DNA of 64,000 nucleotides. Source: Cryptomeria japonica (taxonomy: Eukaryota > Streptophyta > Pinopsida > Cupressales > Cupressaceae). Below, one piece after another: positions 46,481 to 60,700 of this stretch; the stretch's first letter is position 1, and each line of letters begins with the position of its first letter. The stretch covers positions 244,215,924-244,279,923 of the forward strand of contig NC_081409.1 in the NCBI RefSeq assembly GCF_030272615.1, written 5' to 3'. Below the pieces are notes generated by a model. The model was not told the DNA's origin. It saw nothing but the letters and a program-made list of their open reading frames with translations, and made no database searches. A program made the translations under genes and the position numbers.

Positions 46481-48783
46481 AATAATGTCACTTTAATTTC
46501 ATGATTTAACAAAAGAATTCTTTTATATTTTGATATTTTGATGATAATTGGCACTTAGGAACTGATAATTCTGATATCTTCTTATGCTTATTCAATGTAA
46601 TTATGAAATGATTTAGAAATAATGACCTAATGTAAATGTTTACTTTTTAATGGTTATCTTGTTGATTAATGAATGTATCTTATTTTTGAATCATTTCTAC
46701 ATTCAATGCTTTGTGAAATTTTGAATGTTGGAAATTCCTATTTTGCCTTATGTAGAATCTTAGTTCAAAATGCTTGTTCATGAACATTGTTAAATATTCA
46801 TATATCACTCTAAGTTGCTAAGGATGCAGGCTAGTTTTTCATTTCCCACATATGCGAGAATTCCCTGTTTCAACAACCATTTTAATGTTTCCTACAAATG
46901 CTCTGAATGTCTCCAAGTTCATGTTGCACATGTAGTTCAATCTTTTAGTCAAACTCGGTTCTTTTGAGTTGTATTGTAGTTCAATTTATTAATTTAGTTT
47001 CAAATAAGGTCAATATATTCAATGACCAGTTAGTATCTAAGCAAGTCGTCCAATCTATGCAATTCAAATTTAGTTTTGTAATTTTGCCTCCTTGTAAAAG
47101 AACTCTATAATTTGCCCCCCTTGGGGCCAATTTGAATGCAAATTTGAAGCTTTTGATCAAGTAGAGAAAATTCACAGATCTCTCCAAGAGGAAGAGCAAG
47201 GCCCGCTCAACTGAAGGGAAGTGATCTACATGTTATTTGTGCTGATTGATTTCAATTTATGTTATTAAGTTTAGTAGAATCGTTTGTTTTTGTTTGCACC
47301 AAGAATCATTAGTTTAGATTATGCTAAAATGCTTCAACTTGTAGTAATTTTCTTTCCTGTAAGCATATTGTTGTTTGAGTAGAATTTACTCTATATCATT
47401 TATTGGAAAATTAGTAGGTTCATGCAATGAATAATCTTGGTTGAAATCTGAATGGATACTAGAAAGATGGAGTTTGTTTTTGTTTTTGTATGGTGTCATT
47501 TATTTTCTGCAGTGATAGTTTAGAATGTCCTTCTTGCAAAAGTAATTGGGATTTTACATTCGTAAAATTATAATCTAGTTTCAATTTTTGTTATTGTAGT
47601 GTAGGTTTAATTTTTTCGAATGAGTAATATTTAATTCCTTGCAAGTTAGTTAGTAACTCCATCATTTCAAGTACAAATTCTAGATTAGGATAGGATGATC
47701 ATTGTGATAGTCAATTTTTTCATTAGGGTTTAAGTCTGAGTAGGAACTAGGATTGATAAGTAAGTCATAGGTAGCATTTTTTAACCACTCTAAGTAGCTT
47801 CAAGCCGAAAATACCCAAAAGAAAATAATTTTCAGTAAACCCCCCAATCGACCTTCTTACAATAGATAGCCTTCGACACCCTAGATCAATATTTAAAGAG
47901 TAAATTATGCAAGAATTGTGACATGCAATGATCATGTCTATCACTTCACATGATAATAACTTATGCCTTGATGATATTCTATTAGCTTCTCATGTTATAA
48001 TCCATTTTCTTATCCTACATTGCATGACAACACTATGAACCTTAACGAGGAAATTTTGCATGATGAATATGATGGGTATAAATGATGCTTCTTTACAAGT
48101 AAAATCTTTTTTTATTTGCTAATTATATATGCATAGACGATGATATTCTATTTACTAGTGATTTTTTTATTATGTTTATGTGATAGAGCTTTATTGTATT
48201 TTGGTTCATCTTGTTTATCGTACACTTCTTTTAGTACTTTAGTAAATATTTTATTGCATAATTTTTTAGGCATAATTCACACAAAGATAGTATGGACTTA
48301 GCAATGGTCTATAGTGTTTTATCTTTTGATCCGTGTTCTTCTATTATTCATAGGACCCACATACACTAAACTTATATTTGATTATAATACACATTATATA
48401 TGAAGGTTATAAATGACATAAGAGAGAAACCACCTAACATGAGAGATGAATTCACTACTTAGATATATTTATCATTTATTGCCATATTATATGTTTTTTA
48501 TTTCTTTTCATGTTCCTAGTTATCATGTGGGTAAATTGAAAACACCTTTTGTGGTGTATCTCAACATTTTGACTTTATTTAGATGTGTTTTGATTTCATC
48601 TAATTTTTTCCTTTTGCTTTGTTCCTTATTATTTGGGTTTATTTAATATGTCTTGTATGTTGTGATCCAATTTGTCTATTCTTCCATTTACCTTTTATGT
48701 CCTTGCATCTTAACCTTTTCTATTTTCACTTCTTTTTTTTCATAGTCATTTCACCTTATATCTTTTTGTTTCATGCTTATATT
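46481..48783. other. No gene recognised
   Basis: AT-rich sequence. A purine-rich stretch near 47180-47215 resembles retroelement leader sequence but is not diagnostic. Confidence 0.4.
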
Positions 48784-48852
48784 CCCCACTTGGGGAGTGT
48801 GTTATTCCACACTTGGGGAGTGTGTTATTCCCCACCTGGGGAGTGTGTTTAG
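48784..48852. repeat. 23-bp tandem repeat, three units, each with a CCCCA/TGGGG palindrome
   Basis: Units begin at 48784, 48807 and 48830, with consensus CCCCACTTGGGGAGTGTGTT plus three bases. CCCCACTTGGGG is nearly self-complementary. Confidence 0.9.
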
Positions 48853-51800
48853 TTTTCTATATTAATTTTGCTACTTACTACCACTTTATGTCTCACTTCC
48901 CCTTTTCCTTTGTTTTTAGTGCCCACTTAGGTTACGTACTAGCGTTAACTCCATTGTTTATCTATATTTGCACTACCTTTATTTACATGTTCTACCTATT
49001 CTTATGACCCATTGATTCTACATCGTTAGGTCATGCTTCTTACAAATATAGATTTCACATTGCTAAATCTCACTTCCTAGAGCTTACATATTGTTCCTAC
49101 TTTAATACAAAATGCCATAATTATTAAAGCATATACAGTAGTCTTAGATTGAGATACATCTTTCTTCCTAAAGCTTTATATATTGTGCCCATATATTGAT
49201 GCATTTTATACCTAAGAGTTACTTGTTACACATCCTTTATTATACCATCCTTTTAGAGTCATATCTATTGATCTTACATTGCCATATTCCATTTATAGAG
49301 TCACGCTTACTTTGGGGAAAACATCGTACCTTCTCTCATGACACATTAAGCTTACTCTAACATATATTTACACCAGGAGACGTCACATCTTTCCCATTAG
49401 ATGTTTATTCTACCACATCAATACACTTGGGGATCATAATATCCTTCCCCTCATGTCATATGTGTTCATATTACATTTACATTGGGGCGTCGTATTAAGA
49501 ACTGCCCCGTCAATCAAATTTGGTGAAATTGTGCTAAAAACTCCTAATTCTATTACAATTGGGGAGAATCATGATTCCCTTCTTTACATCTTATGTCTTT
49601 ATTGTTTTATATTTATATTGGAGTGTATTAAATGTCACATCATTAAGGACCTTCATTACACGATTATATACATTCATTATAATCACTTCCCCATCATTTG
49701 GAAATCAATCACATGGATAGAACGGGAAAGTCAAGGAAGGGGTGTGAGACTGGGTAAGCAAAAGAACAACAAGGAAATATGTATGTGGGAAAGTCTATCC
49801 ATATTGGATTTGGAAGATTGTTGGAGAAGTTAGAAATTATCGTAGCTCGAGATAAGTGAAATCTCAAGGAGTTGATCTAGATGGATTGGAGGACTCAAAG
49901 TTCAATAGATATCCCATGAAAGGGTAATTAAGGGTGAGGACATGGTTGGACCATGAAGGTTGTACAAATGGTGTGAAGTGGTAGTCCAAGAAGGTGGATA
50001 AGAGTCTCCTTGGACATGGTGGATCTTGTAGTGGAGCCACAAAGTTTAGGCACAAGGACAAGTTCATAATCTAAGGAGTAACAAAATAACATGGTAGTAG
50101 GTTGTGGTGGAAGAGGGACATAGGCAAACCATTTAGTCAAGTCATGTGGTACAACCATAAGGTGGGAGATCATGGCTGAATCATAAGAGATAAGTGTTGT
50201 TGGTGGACCACAAGTATGAAATGACATGACCAAGTCATAGAAAATGAAAGTTCAAAAAAAGGAGAATATCTCACCCATATGAATGTGAACTTTAAAGAGG
50301 CCTACTTATTTTATGTCATTTACATTGTTTACTATCCTTATTTTTACCTTATCTTTGTCCCTAAGTAAAAGATCGATGCATTGGCTAGGTAGACGGTGCA
50401 GTCGAATTGTGCATGTTTTGATAATGCTATTATTGCTTGGCATATAGACAAACACATTATTAGTACTTTTTTCCTCCTCTTATTGAGAAATTGGATAGCT
50501 GTGAACTGTACCTTCCACTTTCATTTTATAGTTGTATAGAAGTCTACCCAAATTTATATCTTACCTGTTAAAATAAAACTAGCAATTGCACCTTAGTCTG
50601 CAATAGGTATGCCAAAGACGTTTGGAAGGTTTGTTAGAAAAAAAATGTCTATTTTCTTGTATACATTGTGCAGTCAATGAGATCAACTAATACACCATTT
50701 AGCAAATCATTTTGTTTGTGCAATTAATGTCTGAATTTAGAAGTGATAGTTTCATACCAATATGCATCCACTTATAGTAATCTAAACATGACCAAAACAA
50801 GACGTCATAGTTTTCCTTTCAAAACCATGTCAAAGTCATGGCTTGCATATAGTCATTCTATAGGCCTAAGCACAATTTTATTGTTTAGAATATGTTGTTC
50901 GAGTTCAAGCTATTTATTTTAAGTTTTGGGTTATACTTAAATATATTAAGTTAGAAAGGGGAAAATATTATGTTTAATACATGATTGTAGATATAATATA
51001 TGGTTGAAGATTAATTATAAAAATATTATCAATTTGTATAATTCTTAGGGATACATTCAAAATCATTCATGAAGCATTTTGATGATGAAGAAGTTGAGAT
51101 TCCAATAAAGTTGTATCATTATATAATAGATGAATCAACTAGAGGTATCATGTTAGGTTAGTAGATCCTTATTATTTATAATCATACCATGCCCAATTTA
51201 CAATATTACAAGTTTCTTGCATAGAAAGGATAATAAATAAATAAATTATATTGTCTCCCTACTTGTGATGTAAGAGATATGATATATTTGAAGATCATTA
51301 TATATACACTTCTCAATACAAAAAATGTTAATTAGTATGGATATAATTTAAAATATGTATTATCTAGATGTGTCCAATTCTATTGTGCAAACATATTTTT
51401 ATTTAAATTGTAAATTTATAATGATATCAATGATATCTAATCCCCTCGATCAAAATATTTGTTATTTATTAGTTCATAGTTATACATGTATATCCATGTA
51501 CCTTCCTAAGCATCCCACACATCATAACAATGTTGGTGGAAAAGAGAAATTGAAGAAAGGCGTAACACTTGAAACCTACAAACAATGAAGGTCAAAAACC
51601 TTGCCACAAGGTTGTTATAGCGATTAAATCTAAAGTCCATCACTTATAACAATGATAAGATAGATCATTTTTTGTCTCTATCTATGTTACTTGTTTGTTT
51701 CACACATTAGTGGCATATCTTTCAATGCTATGACCTTTAGCACTCTATCAGTTTGTGGTAATATTACTTATTGATGTTCATTACACAATATCCCACAAAT

Positions 51801-51969
51801 AATCAACATTGTTTCGTTCACCTAAATTTAATGTTAGTAGAATTTGATAAAGAAACATATAAACATAAATATTGTTAAAGCTAAATTTTATCTTGCACAT
51901 TAAAAATTATAAATAAAACAAAACTTAAAGATTAAAAATAAAATGAAATCTGTTTAAAAATTATAACTT
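48853..51969. other. No gene recognised
   Basis: Loose, degenerate periodicity with CTTGGGG-like words continues to about 49620. Otherwise no structure or coding potential is recognised. Open frames at 49453-49833 and 49864-50233 lack any family resemblance. Confidence 0.4.
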
Positions 51970-52320
51970 ATTTATTTAATTAATTCAAGTAATATGAATG
52001 ATAATTAATAACATCATTATCTAAAAATATATATTTATCAAGAATTTATTTAATATTTATATAATTTTAATTAATATTATTATTACAATTTCTATATCAT
52101 ATATTAAAATTAATTATTTATATGATATATTATATAATAATTATTATTAAAATAAATTAAAAAATCAAACATTTAATTTATTATTTATATATTCAATATA
52201 TTATAATATAATAATTATAAAAACTTCTAATAACAAAAGTTCAAAATTAATAAAAATGAGTAATTAATAAGAAATTATAGATAATAAAAAGAGACAAGAA
52301 ATAATTATATTATTTTAAAA
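51970..52320. other. Extremely AT-rich block
   Basis: About 350 bp composed almost wholly of A and T (TTAATTA, TATATTA words) with no coding potential. Confidence 0.7.
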
Positions 52321-52551
52321 AAGATATTAAAAAACTTATTCCACGTAGCATTTGAAAAAGTCAGCTTTAAAAAGTTTAAAATTAAAACCCCCTGTAGCGT
52401 ATTTGTTCCTTTAAAGTCTAAGTTCGAAATACTAAGCCAAATGTCCCTCCCTTTATAGGCACGTGATGTGGGAGCGACAGGTGAGGCATGTATTTTTATT
52501 AGAAACGATGAACCCCAGCGTAACGTTTTCGTCACGCGACAGAAGGAAAAC

Positions 52552-52586
52552 CGATGCACGATGCACGACGCACGATGCACGATGCA
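52552..52586. repeat. CGATGCA 7-bp tandem repeat, five units
   Basis: Five successive units, the third being CGACGCA. It lies in a GC-richer island (about 52420-52780) that also has CACGTG (G-box) near 52461 and TTTATAGG before it. No gene is recognised in the island. Confidence 0.85.
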
Positions 52587-52782
52587 CGATCATTAACACC
52601 TCAATCGTCTTGCACGTCAATTAGACTAATGTCAATGGGCTCTTGGTCTACTCGTGAAGTTGAATGGCTTCAAATGAGCCCACCAGGGATCAAGTCTTGT
52701 CGAGTGCAAGGCTCCAACATCAAAAGGGATGAGGTCGGGATCGTGCCCCAGGCAAATTTGGCAGAATGGATTGGCAGCTCAC

Positions 52783-53222
52783 ATAATCGTAGGATGGTAG
52801 TGCTGGGCTGTCGTGCTCACAGGTCTAAATAAATAAATAAATATGGAGACCAATCAATGAAATAGGTACATCATGTTCCAAAACTATTGGGTATGAATTA
52901 AATAATACAACTACTCCTGTTTAATAATCGTAGGATGGTAGTGCTGGGCTGTCGTGCTCGAGGGTCTAAATAAATAAATAAATATGGAGACCAATCAATG
53001 AAATAGGTACATCATGTTCCAAAACTATTGGGTATGAATTAAATAATACAACTACTCCTGTTTAATAATCGTAGGATGGTAGTGCTGGGCTATCATGCTC
53101 GAGGGTCAAAATAAATAAATAAATATGGAGACCAATCAATGAAATAGGTACATCATGTTCCAAAACTGTTGGGTATGAATTAAATAATACAACTACTCTT
53201 GTTTAATAATCGTAGGATGGTA
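52783..53222. repeat. 141-bp tandem repeat, three full units plus the start of a fourth
   Basis: Units start at ATAATCGTAGGATGG at 52783, 52924, 53065 and 53206, exactly 141 bp apart. Each contains an AAATAAATAAATAAATA run. Units differ by only a few bases, so amplification is recent. Confidence 0.95.
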
Positions 53223-56200
53223 GTTGTATATTCAATGTATCCTAATTTGGTATATAGGCATAACATTTAATGTTCAGATTTTGTAATTAAATTCACATAA
53301 TGTTGTAAACAATAGACATATATTGAAATTAATGATATTAGGTGATGCATCATCAGAATGAAGAATGTTAGAGGAGAAGAAATCTTTACTGTATGCGGGA
53401 AAAGTGGGCTGATAAAACTCAATATGTGAAAATATTGCTAAATACTTGTCCACACACATACACAGGACTTCTTGGTGCAAGCTATGGAGTAATGAAGTAT
53501 TACTCAACTATACATCTACATTTACAAATAGGTTGCTAGGAGGAGAATGGTTAGATAAACCTAAAGAGTTGATGGAAGAGATGTGTAATATTACACAAAA
53601 AGAAAGGAATATGGGAGTCTAGCATTGATTTGTGTACACGTAAAGAAAGAGATGAAGCATAACGTCATGTAAATGACATTGAAAAAGGGATCCTCATGCA
53701 AGAGAATGAAGAAGAAGAAAAAGAGGTTATTGAAGTGGTAAGTATTTTAGGTGGTGTTAAATAATCAGTAAAAGGGAATGATGATGTAAGAGGAGAATGT
53801 AACATAAGATAGTGAAGAAGGTTAAGGTGTAGAAGCAAAGAAGAGTGTTGTTATTACATTGGTTGGTCCTTTGAAGGATGAATATGATGCAGGTTAGTGT
53901 AAAATATAAGAATATCAAAGAAGTTAGCGATGAAAAAGTGGTTAGGATAGAAAAAAGAAGAAGATATCGTGTTGAAATTCTTTGCTTGTTATATTGTTAA
54001 TGATGATTTATGTGTAGGTAGATAGGTAAGAGTAGGAGAGTATGAGTAAAAATGATGATTTTGTTTATTTCTATATTATGAATAGCATTGATTTGTGTGT
54101 AAGACATTTGGATGAAAAGGAGAAGGATCTAATTATAGATTTTGGTTTTAATAATGTTTGTTGCAATGATTTGAGTGTAGATGTGGTAGTGACAAGAGAA
54201 TAGGAAAGAATGCGTGGAGGTGGATGGAAAAAGAAATAAATTCCAAAAAAAAAGAGGAGAAAAAATGATTTTGGTGGTGGTGGATGCTTTGTGGTGAGTT
54301 GAAACCCAAAAGAGAAAGATAGAAGTGGAAATGTATTCAATGGAGGAGGTTGAGATATGTTGGATCAAGGTACACAAGTGAAAAAAAGATTGGTGGAAAA
54401 ACTTGGATGAGGAATATAGGATTTGTCTTAGCTAAATGCTAGAAAAGGAGAACAAAGAAAAAATGTATGATACCTATGACAAATTTGGAGCATGTTGCAA
54501 ATTGTCTACTTTCTAGAAGGATGATTTAGCCACTCAACTTCATTTTGTGAGTCAATGATCAAAACATTCTTACCTAGCATGACTGATGTAAAGTATCCAA
54601 TTCCACAAGCAATCATGCATCATTAAAAAATATTTCCAAGTTTAGAGTTTCAATTTTCTTCAATTTTGGCATTTTTCTTGAATTGTAGTTGTCATGTCAA
54701 CTACTATTTTTTTAAATAGGTTTGGCGGAAAGAATGCGGATATATTTATGAATTTCAAACTAGCATCCATACTACTAATTATTTATAGGTTTCTCTAAGC
54801 CTCTCACAAGTTGTTGGAGAATTAATTTACATTGTTATAAGAATGTTTTATTTGACTATTATAGAAACTGCTTCAAGAGGACTATGTATTTTCCTACTTT
54901 AGGTATTTTGGTAATTTTTTCTTAAGGAACTATATTTTATTTATCACAAGACCTTTGTATTAATTTTTGACTTCTATTTATTTCTATTATCATTAATAGT
55001 GTTGAGAAATCATTAGGGAGTTATTTTGGACCTAAAAGAAAGAGTCCATTGGGATATTTTTGAACTACTATAAGAAACTACTTTAGAAGACTATGTTTGA
55101 AAGTATAGAAAAAATGCATATTTATATAGAGGGACTATGTAATTCCTATTATAGAACCTAGACATTAAATTTTTCTACAAAGGTATTAGGTGTGCTAGTT
55201 TAAAGTGTTTATGCTAGAGATCAAGCTACTATAGTTCTATATTTGGTAAAAGGAGTTGTTGCCTTGGATATTAAAATTAATTTAATATTGGCTAAGTAAA
55301 TAATGTGAGATTATTTCTATGCAAATATGAGTTATATATTACTTTCGAATTCAAAAGGGAATGTATACACCTTTTTCTACCTTAGACATTTGTGGGGTAT
55401 AATTTCCTAAGCCACTCATCTAGGACATTAGCCAAGAAAAGATTTTTTTGAAAGGACCACACAAGAATGGATTCAATATAACCAACACAACAATAACATA
55501 TGCACATGAGACAAAATCACTATTGCTTCAAGAAATGTGAAAAAAGTAGAAGACTAACCATCATGTGATGAAGTCGCCATGATGAATCAATTAGATAGTT
55601 GAATGACACTACAACAATAATCTAATACTCAACACTTTGTCATGTTCTTTTACAAAAACAACACAAGTGTAAGATAAGAGAACCATTCACCTCAAATCCA
55701 CACCTCAACACACTTGATGATATCCACAACACCAAGGAAGACCTACACATGGTGGGAAAACTAAGGAGAGCCATAACTACTTAGAATAAAAACCTATATC
55801 CAAGAAAAGAAGTGGGATGAGGGAGACAACTACCTACAATCCACCCCATGACACTCCAACCAACCTTGGAACATAAGGGATAACCTTCACTGTAGCTCAC
55901 ATTACTAAGAGGTATAAGCCCTCCACCAATAAGGATGACAACAAACCACTTTTGATCAAAAGCATGTTGTTAGGAAGAGAAATGGGGTTGTATAGTTAAG
56001 AGATCTATACCACAAAGATATCTTATGTAGTTAGTTTATACTCCAAAGGACATAATAAGAGAAATCACCCATACATCATTATCAACAAAAGAAACAATCA
56101 TTCATCATAACACACAAGTATAGAACCAAGAACAACTTCTATTTATGACTTTATATCAAAATGTGCAAGTCTTGGTCTATGCTTCATACATATATCTTAG

Positions 56201-56259
56201 TTATTATTCATCTATTAGTTTAGTATCTTTTGGATATGATTTAGAATATGTGTGTGTAC
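53223..56259. other. No gene recognised
   Basis: 3 kb of AT-rich intergenic sequence. No frame, RNA gene or transposon terminus recognised. The GGTGGGAAAA word near 55750-55760 resembles Copia LTR sequence but is isolated. Confidence 0.4.
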
Positions 56260-56317
56260 ATACATACAAATACATATATATATGTATATATATGTATGTA
56301 TGTATGTATGTATACAC

Positions 56318-56403
<86 letters not shown>

Positions 56404-56408
56404 GTGCA
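56260..56408. repeat. Compound microsatellite: TATG, TA and GT runs
   Basis: TACATATATATG and TATG repeats (to about 56316), about 20 TA units (56321-56363), then about 22 GT units (to 56408). Open frames across it on both strands are artefacts. Confidence 0.95.
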
Positions 56409-56409
56409 C

Positions 56410-57250
56410 CAAGTCACCTTTATTAGTGCACTTATGTGGTATCACATAAATTGGTTGCCTTTTAAAATTTAGAAGAATGTTTTTGGGGATAAGTATTGAC
56501 GTGATATTTTTAGTGCATCACTATAGAGCTCGTTTTATCCACCTACTATGACATGTATTGGAATCCCCCATTATTATAGGCCCCTCTTCCCAATCATACA
56601 AATTTTGTATGGATACGATATGTTCTAAAAACACATATTCCTCTTATGTTATTCTATTCGTTAGATTTGAAAGAAATGTTATGATTTGTTATACATCATT
56701 AGTAAAGTTAAAAATACTTCACTTATATTATCATAATGTACATTTTCTCCATTAACACATTATTACTTAATGGGATATCATTGTGGAAGTAGACAATTTT
56801 TGGTAGACTACTCTGTAGAGAAGGGTTTCTTAAACTGATGTGCTTATGTATAAAGTAACAAAATTTATAAAAGAAAAGATATTGTATTTAGAAATAAGAT
56901 TTAAAATAATGTTATATTTTTAGAATATTTTATGTTAAGGATCAATTAAAATTTGTATCTCTTTGTTTTTTACATAGATATTGTTAATTTAAACGAGCAA
57001 GAAAAACAATTAATCAACACAAAACAAAGAAAGAAAATAATACAACAAGGACACGAGACAAAAATTTATAGTAGTTCATCATAAAGACTACGCCCACTCT
57101 CAAGGGAAACTCTTTATTAATCGTTACCAATAAAGTTACATACATGGATTGCACACAACTATTTTTACAATCACATTCAGCTGTGAAACCAAGAGTTGGG
57201 AGAAGGCGAATGGTCATGTGACCGTTGGGCTTCACATTCCTGACAGACTA
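56410..57250. other. Upstream flank of the acyl reductase; possible LTR remnant
   Basis: From 57060 to 57105 the words TTTATAGTAGTTCATC and ACGCCCACTCTCAAGGG resemble a motif common in plant Copia LTRs. TG...CA ends could be drawn at 56984 and about 57241, but the flanking 5-mers do not match. No gene. Confidence 0.3.
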
Positions 57251-57330
57251 TTATTTGCATTTAATAATTAAATTAAAAATCGGCATACAACTGTATATTG
57301 ATTTTTAATTTTATTATTAAATGCAAATAA
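57251..57330. repeat. 31-bp inverted repeat with 18-nt loop
   Basis: Arms 57251-57281 and 57300-57330 pair with a single mismatch. The stem is AT-rich and starts TTATTTGCATTTAATAAT. It lies about 470 bp upstream of the acyl reductase start codon. It could be a small foldback element or a transcribed hairpin. Confidence 0.9.
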
Positions 57331-57743
57331 CACTCTTTTCAATATCTATTTTGATGCTGGCATAGCCAAATCCCATCTTAAACCCATAAACCATAAAAGA
57401 ATCCATTTCTATTTCTACATATAGATAACTAGAATAATATTATTCAACAATTATATAGACAATTCATGACTATTTCACCCCAAACCAGCCGTGTGGGGCC
57501 TTGTGTGGTGGGGTTTCACATCATTCATTTCTTTGACCTAAAACATGTGGAAATTTATTCCTAGAAAACTACGACACCAATTAATTGCATCACAACAAAA
57601 TACTTGCAATTTAAGGTACCCATGTCGTAATCTGACCAGGCTTAATAAACTCATTACACCACCTTCTCTTTACAGTTGAGAATAGTTGAGACATTAAATA
57701 CTCCAGGAGCGCAGTTTTCACACTCCAGCTTACTAGAAAATCT

Positions 57744-57751
57744 TATATATA
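57744..57751 (+). promoter_or_regulatory. Candidate TATA box of the acyl reductase gene
   Basis: TATATATA 45-52 bp before ATG 57796. If used, transcription would start near 57775-57782, which would leave ATG 57778 at or before the 5' end and favour ATG 57796 as the start codon. Confidence 0.35.
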
Positions 57752-57795
57752 TTCTTAATCCTTTGTCTCGATTACATATGACAGTAGTAATCAAA

Positions 57796-60700
57796 ATGGA
57801 AGTTTTGAAGGTGCTGTGTAAAGACTATCCTTCTTTGAATTCTTCTTCTAAGAAGCCCTGTTCGGAGCATAAGCTTTCCAAGCATGGCACTCACTTTTCT
57901 AGGCATTCTCTACGTTTATATCAGCCAAGAAGAAATTCAGTGAGCTGCCTTGCAATTAGAGCTGCAAATTCCCATGTAGCTATCAAAAAAGGAAATGGAT
58001 CAGTGAAAGAGCATTCATTGTGCAAGGGCCTGGGTATAGTTGATTTTCTTGAGGCCAAAAACATTCTAGTCACTGGTGCAACAGGCTTCCTTGCAAAAGG
58101 TATTCAAACTTATGGTTTTTTAAAATGAGATCAACTATGTTTTATCTGGTAACTATTTGTTTGTGATATCAAGATTTTGTAGAATTAGAATGCATTGTCT
58201 TTTGTTTATACCAACTGGGTTTGGATCTAAATGATAAAATATACAGAATATAGCTGAACTTTGGATTAATTCTATTCAAAGTATCTTTAGAAGATAAGAA
58301 AGAGCAGATCATTTTATGGACAAAATCTTACATACTAAGCAACATATTAAGCTTAGAGAATGTCAGTTTATTCTGAGTGTTTAATACTTTTAAGTTTAAA
58401 AATCAAAACTTAGTGTGTGAAATTAAGCCATCCGCAAAATTATTAATTCTCTTATTTTAATTTGCTTTAGAAGAATAAGAAGTTTCTGATGTGGGTCTGT
58501 AAATTAAATTTGTTTCTATGGAGATTTTTTTGTTTTGTTCTTGGTTTTATAGGATGTGTCCCATTTCATAGAAATCTTAATCTGGATTTGGTCATTTGCA
58601 GTGGTGATTGAGAAAATACTAAGGACACAGCCAAAAGTTGGAAAGCTCTTCTTGATTATCAAGGCTAAAGATTCAGAGGCTGCATTTCAAAGGATGAAGA
58701 ATGAAGTAAGTTGTGATGTTCATTCTACCATATGGATCATATAATCTTATGACTATCTATGTAAAGTGAATAGAACAGGAAAAAGTGTTGGTGTGTGTGA
58801 GATGAATTTATTTCTTATTGATAGTAATTCTAAACAAATGCACACACACTAAGAGAAGAAGATGAATTGCAGGGTGAAGTGGGTGAGTTGTGATGGGCAG
58901 TCTGCTGTAGTTCATATAGTGATTAAAAGTCTCTTTTAAGAAAGAAAAATTAACTGGATTTTTTTAAAGACAGAAAGCAAAAACATATGTCCGGTATGCA
59001 AGATTATTTCATAATTTTAGAATGAATGATTTTAATGACATTCATCAGACTAAAGTCTAAAGAACCAAAAAAAACCAAAAAAAATAAACAAACAGATTTT
59101 ATTATAATTCCCTACTTTTCCAAACTTATTTTCTTCTACAGGCTGAGAGCTTTATTGTTCATTTATATTTTCTAGTGATGGTCAGTTCAGTTCCTTTGTA
59201 CTAGTGCACTCAATGCTTGACCAGCATGTAATGCTCGAATATTCATACTAAGTAATGGACTATCTAACTTGGATGCTTTTTCTGGTCTCTTTTATAACAG
59301 ATAATATGTTCTGAGTTATTCAGACATCTAAGAGGCATTTATGGAGGACAGTTGGAGGAATTTGTACTGACAAAACTTGTACCTGTTGCTGGTGATGTTT
59401 CATTGGACAATTTAGGAATTCAAGTGGACGTGGCTGAAAAGCTTGCACACAATGTAGAAATAATTCTGAACTCTGCAGCTGTCACTTCATTTGATGCCAG
59501 GTAAGTTATTAATCTCTGACCTGCAATAAATATCATATGTTCAGATGTTTTTGGTATATGAGCAGGTGTATTATATACTCTACCCTTTCAAATCTGACAA
59601 ACCGACTATATTTATTATTTGTATATGAGGAGGGAAGGAGTCAACTTATGGTCATTGGAATTTGTTAATTAAAAGTTCAATTAAAAAAATATATTGGGTC
59701 ACTTGCATTTAGTTAGAAAAGAGTTATTGGACCACTTGCATAAGTCTTGGATCAGTTCTACAAATTTTGTGTTGGTCAAAGTGAATGGTTAAAAGGGATA
59801 TGTATAGGACTTCTACAAATTTTATGGTGGTCAAAGTGAATGATTAAGGGGGATATGTATCAGACTTCACTTTGAAATGACCACTTTTTGACTCTTGCAC
59901 TCATAATGAATCCTCCAGCATTCCTCAAAACAAAAATTAATCATCAAATTCAACTTACCTTCGCCTAGATATCTTAAAGATTAAGAGGGTTAATGTGGTT
60001 TACTATCTAAAACAGTTATTCATTATTGATAATAATAATAATAATTATATATTAATTAAATTAAAAAGATATATTTTTGTTATTAGGCAAGACAATTTAA
60101 AGAGTTAAATGATATGTTATACATAAAAACAAAACATGACTGACTATATTTAACTATCAAATTATAATATAAATGTTTGAAACTAAAGTATACCTACTTT
60201 TAGAAAAGCTATCTAACAAGAGGGAGATATCATTTTGTACAGATCTATTCAATTTATACACAACAAATGTCTATTCAACTTATATATCACAAATGTCTAT
60301 TCAACTTATATATCACAAATATCTATTCAACTTATGTATGATAAATTGATGTAAAAATAGACACACTAAGAATAATATTTTACATCTATTTAACAACAAA
60401 TATATAGAATTTTAGAAGAAAAAAAAAATAAAAATTGTCTTGTCTATTCAACTTAATATATATAATTTCTGGAAGCCTTAATAATATATTAATTAATATT
60501 TGTTTATTTTAATTCAAATTTTGAATGTAACTGTCTAGATTAACCACAGTCAAGGATAATTTGAGGATAATTTGGATTTTCCTTGTCAAAAACCAAAAAA
60601 GAAAGAGATGTGATTGAAAACAGAAATCTAAGCTAAAGCTGGTCAACAAATCGAATCCCAGCGAGAGTGGCGTCTAAATTGAAGCATTTGATAGATTTTA

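Noticed and set aside
56145-56449. Open frames with Tyr/Ile and Cys/Val repeats
   Set aside because: Translations of the compound TA/GT microsatellite.
56984-57241. Possible short solo Copia LTR (TGTTAA...CTGACA)
   Set aside because: Flanking 5-mers (GATAT and GACTA) do not match, and the boundaries are not supported by a second copy in the window.
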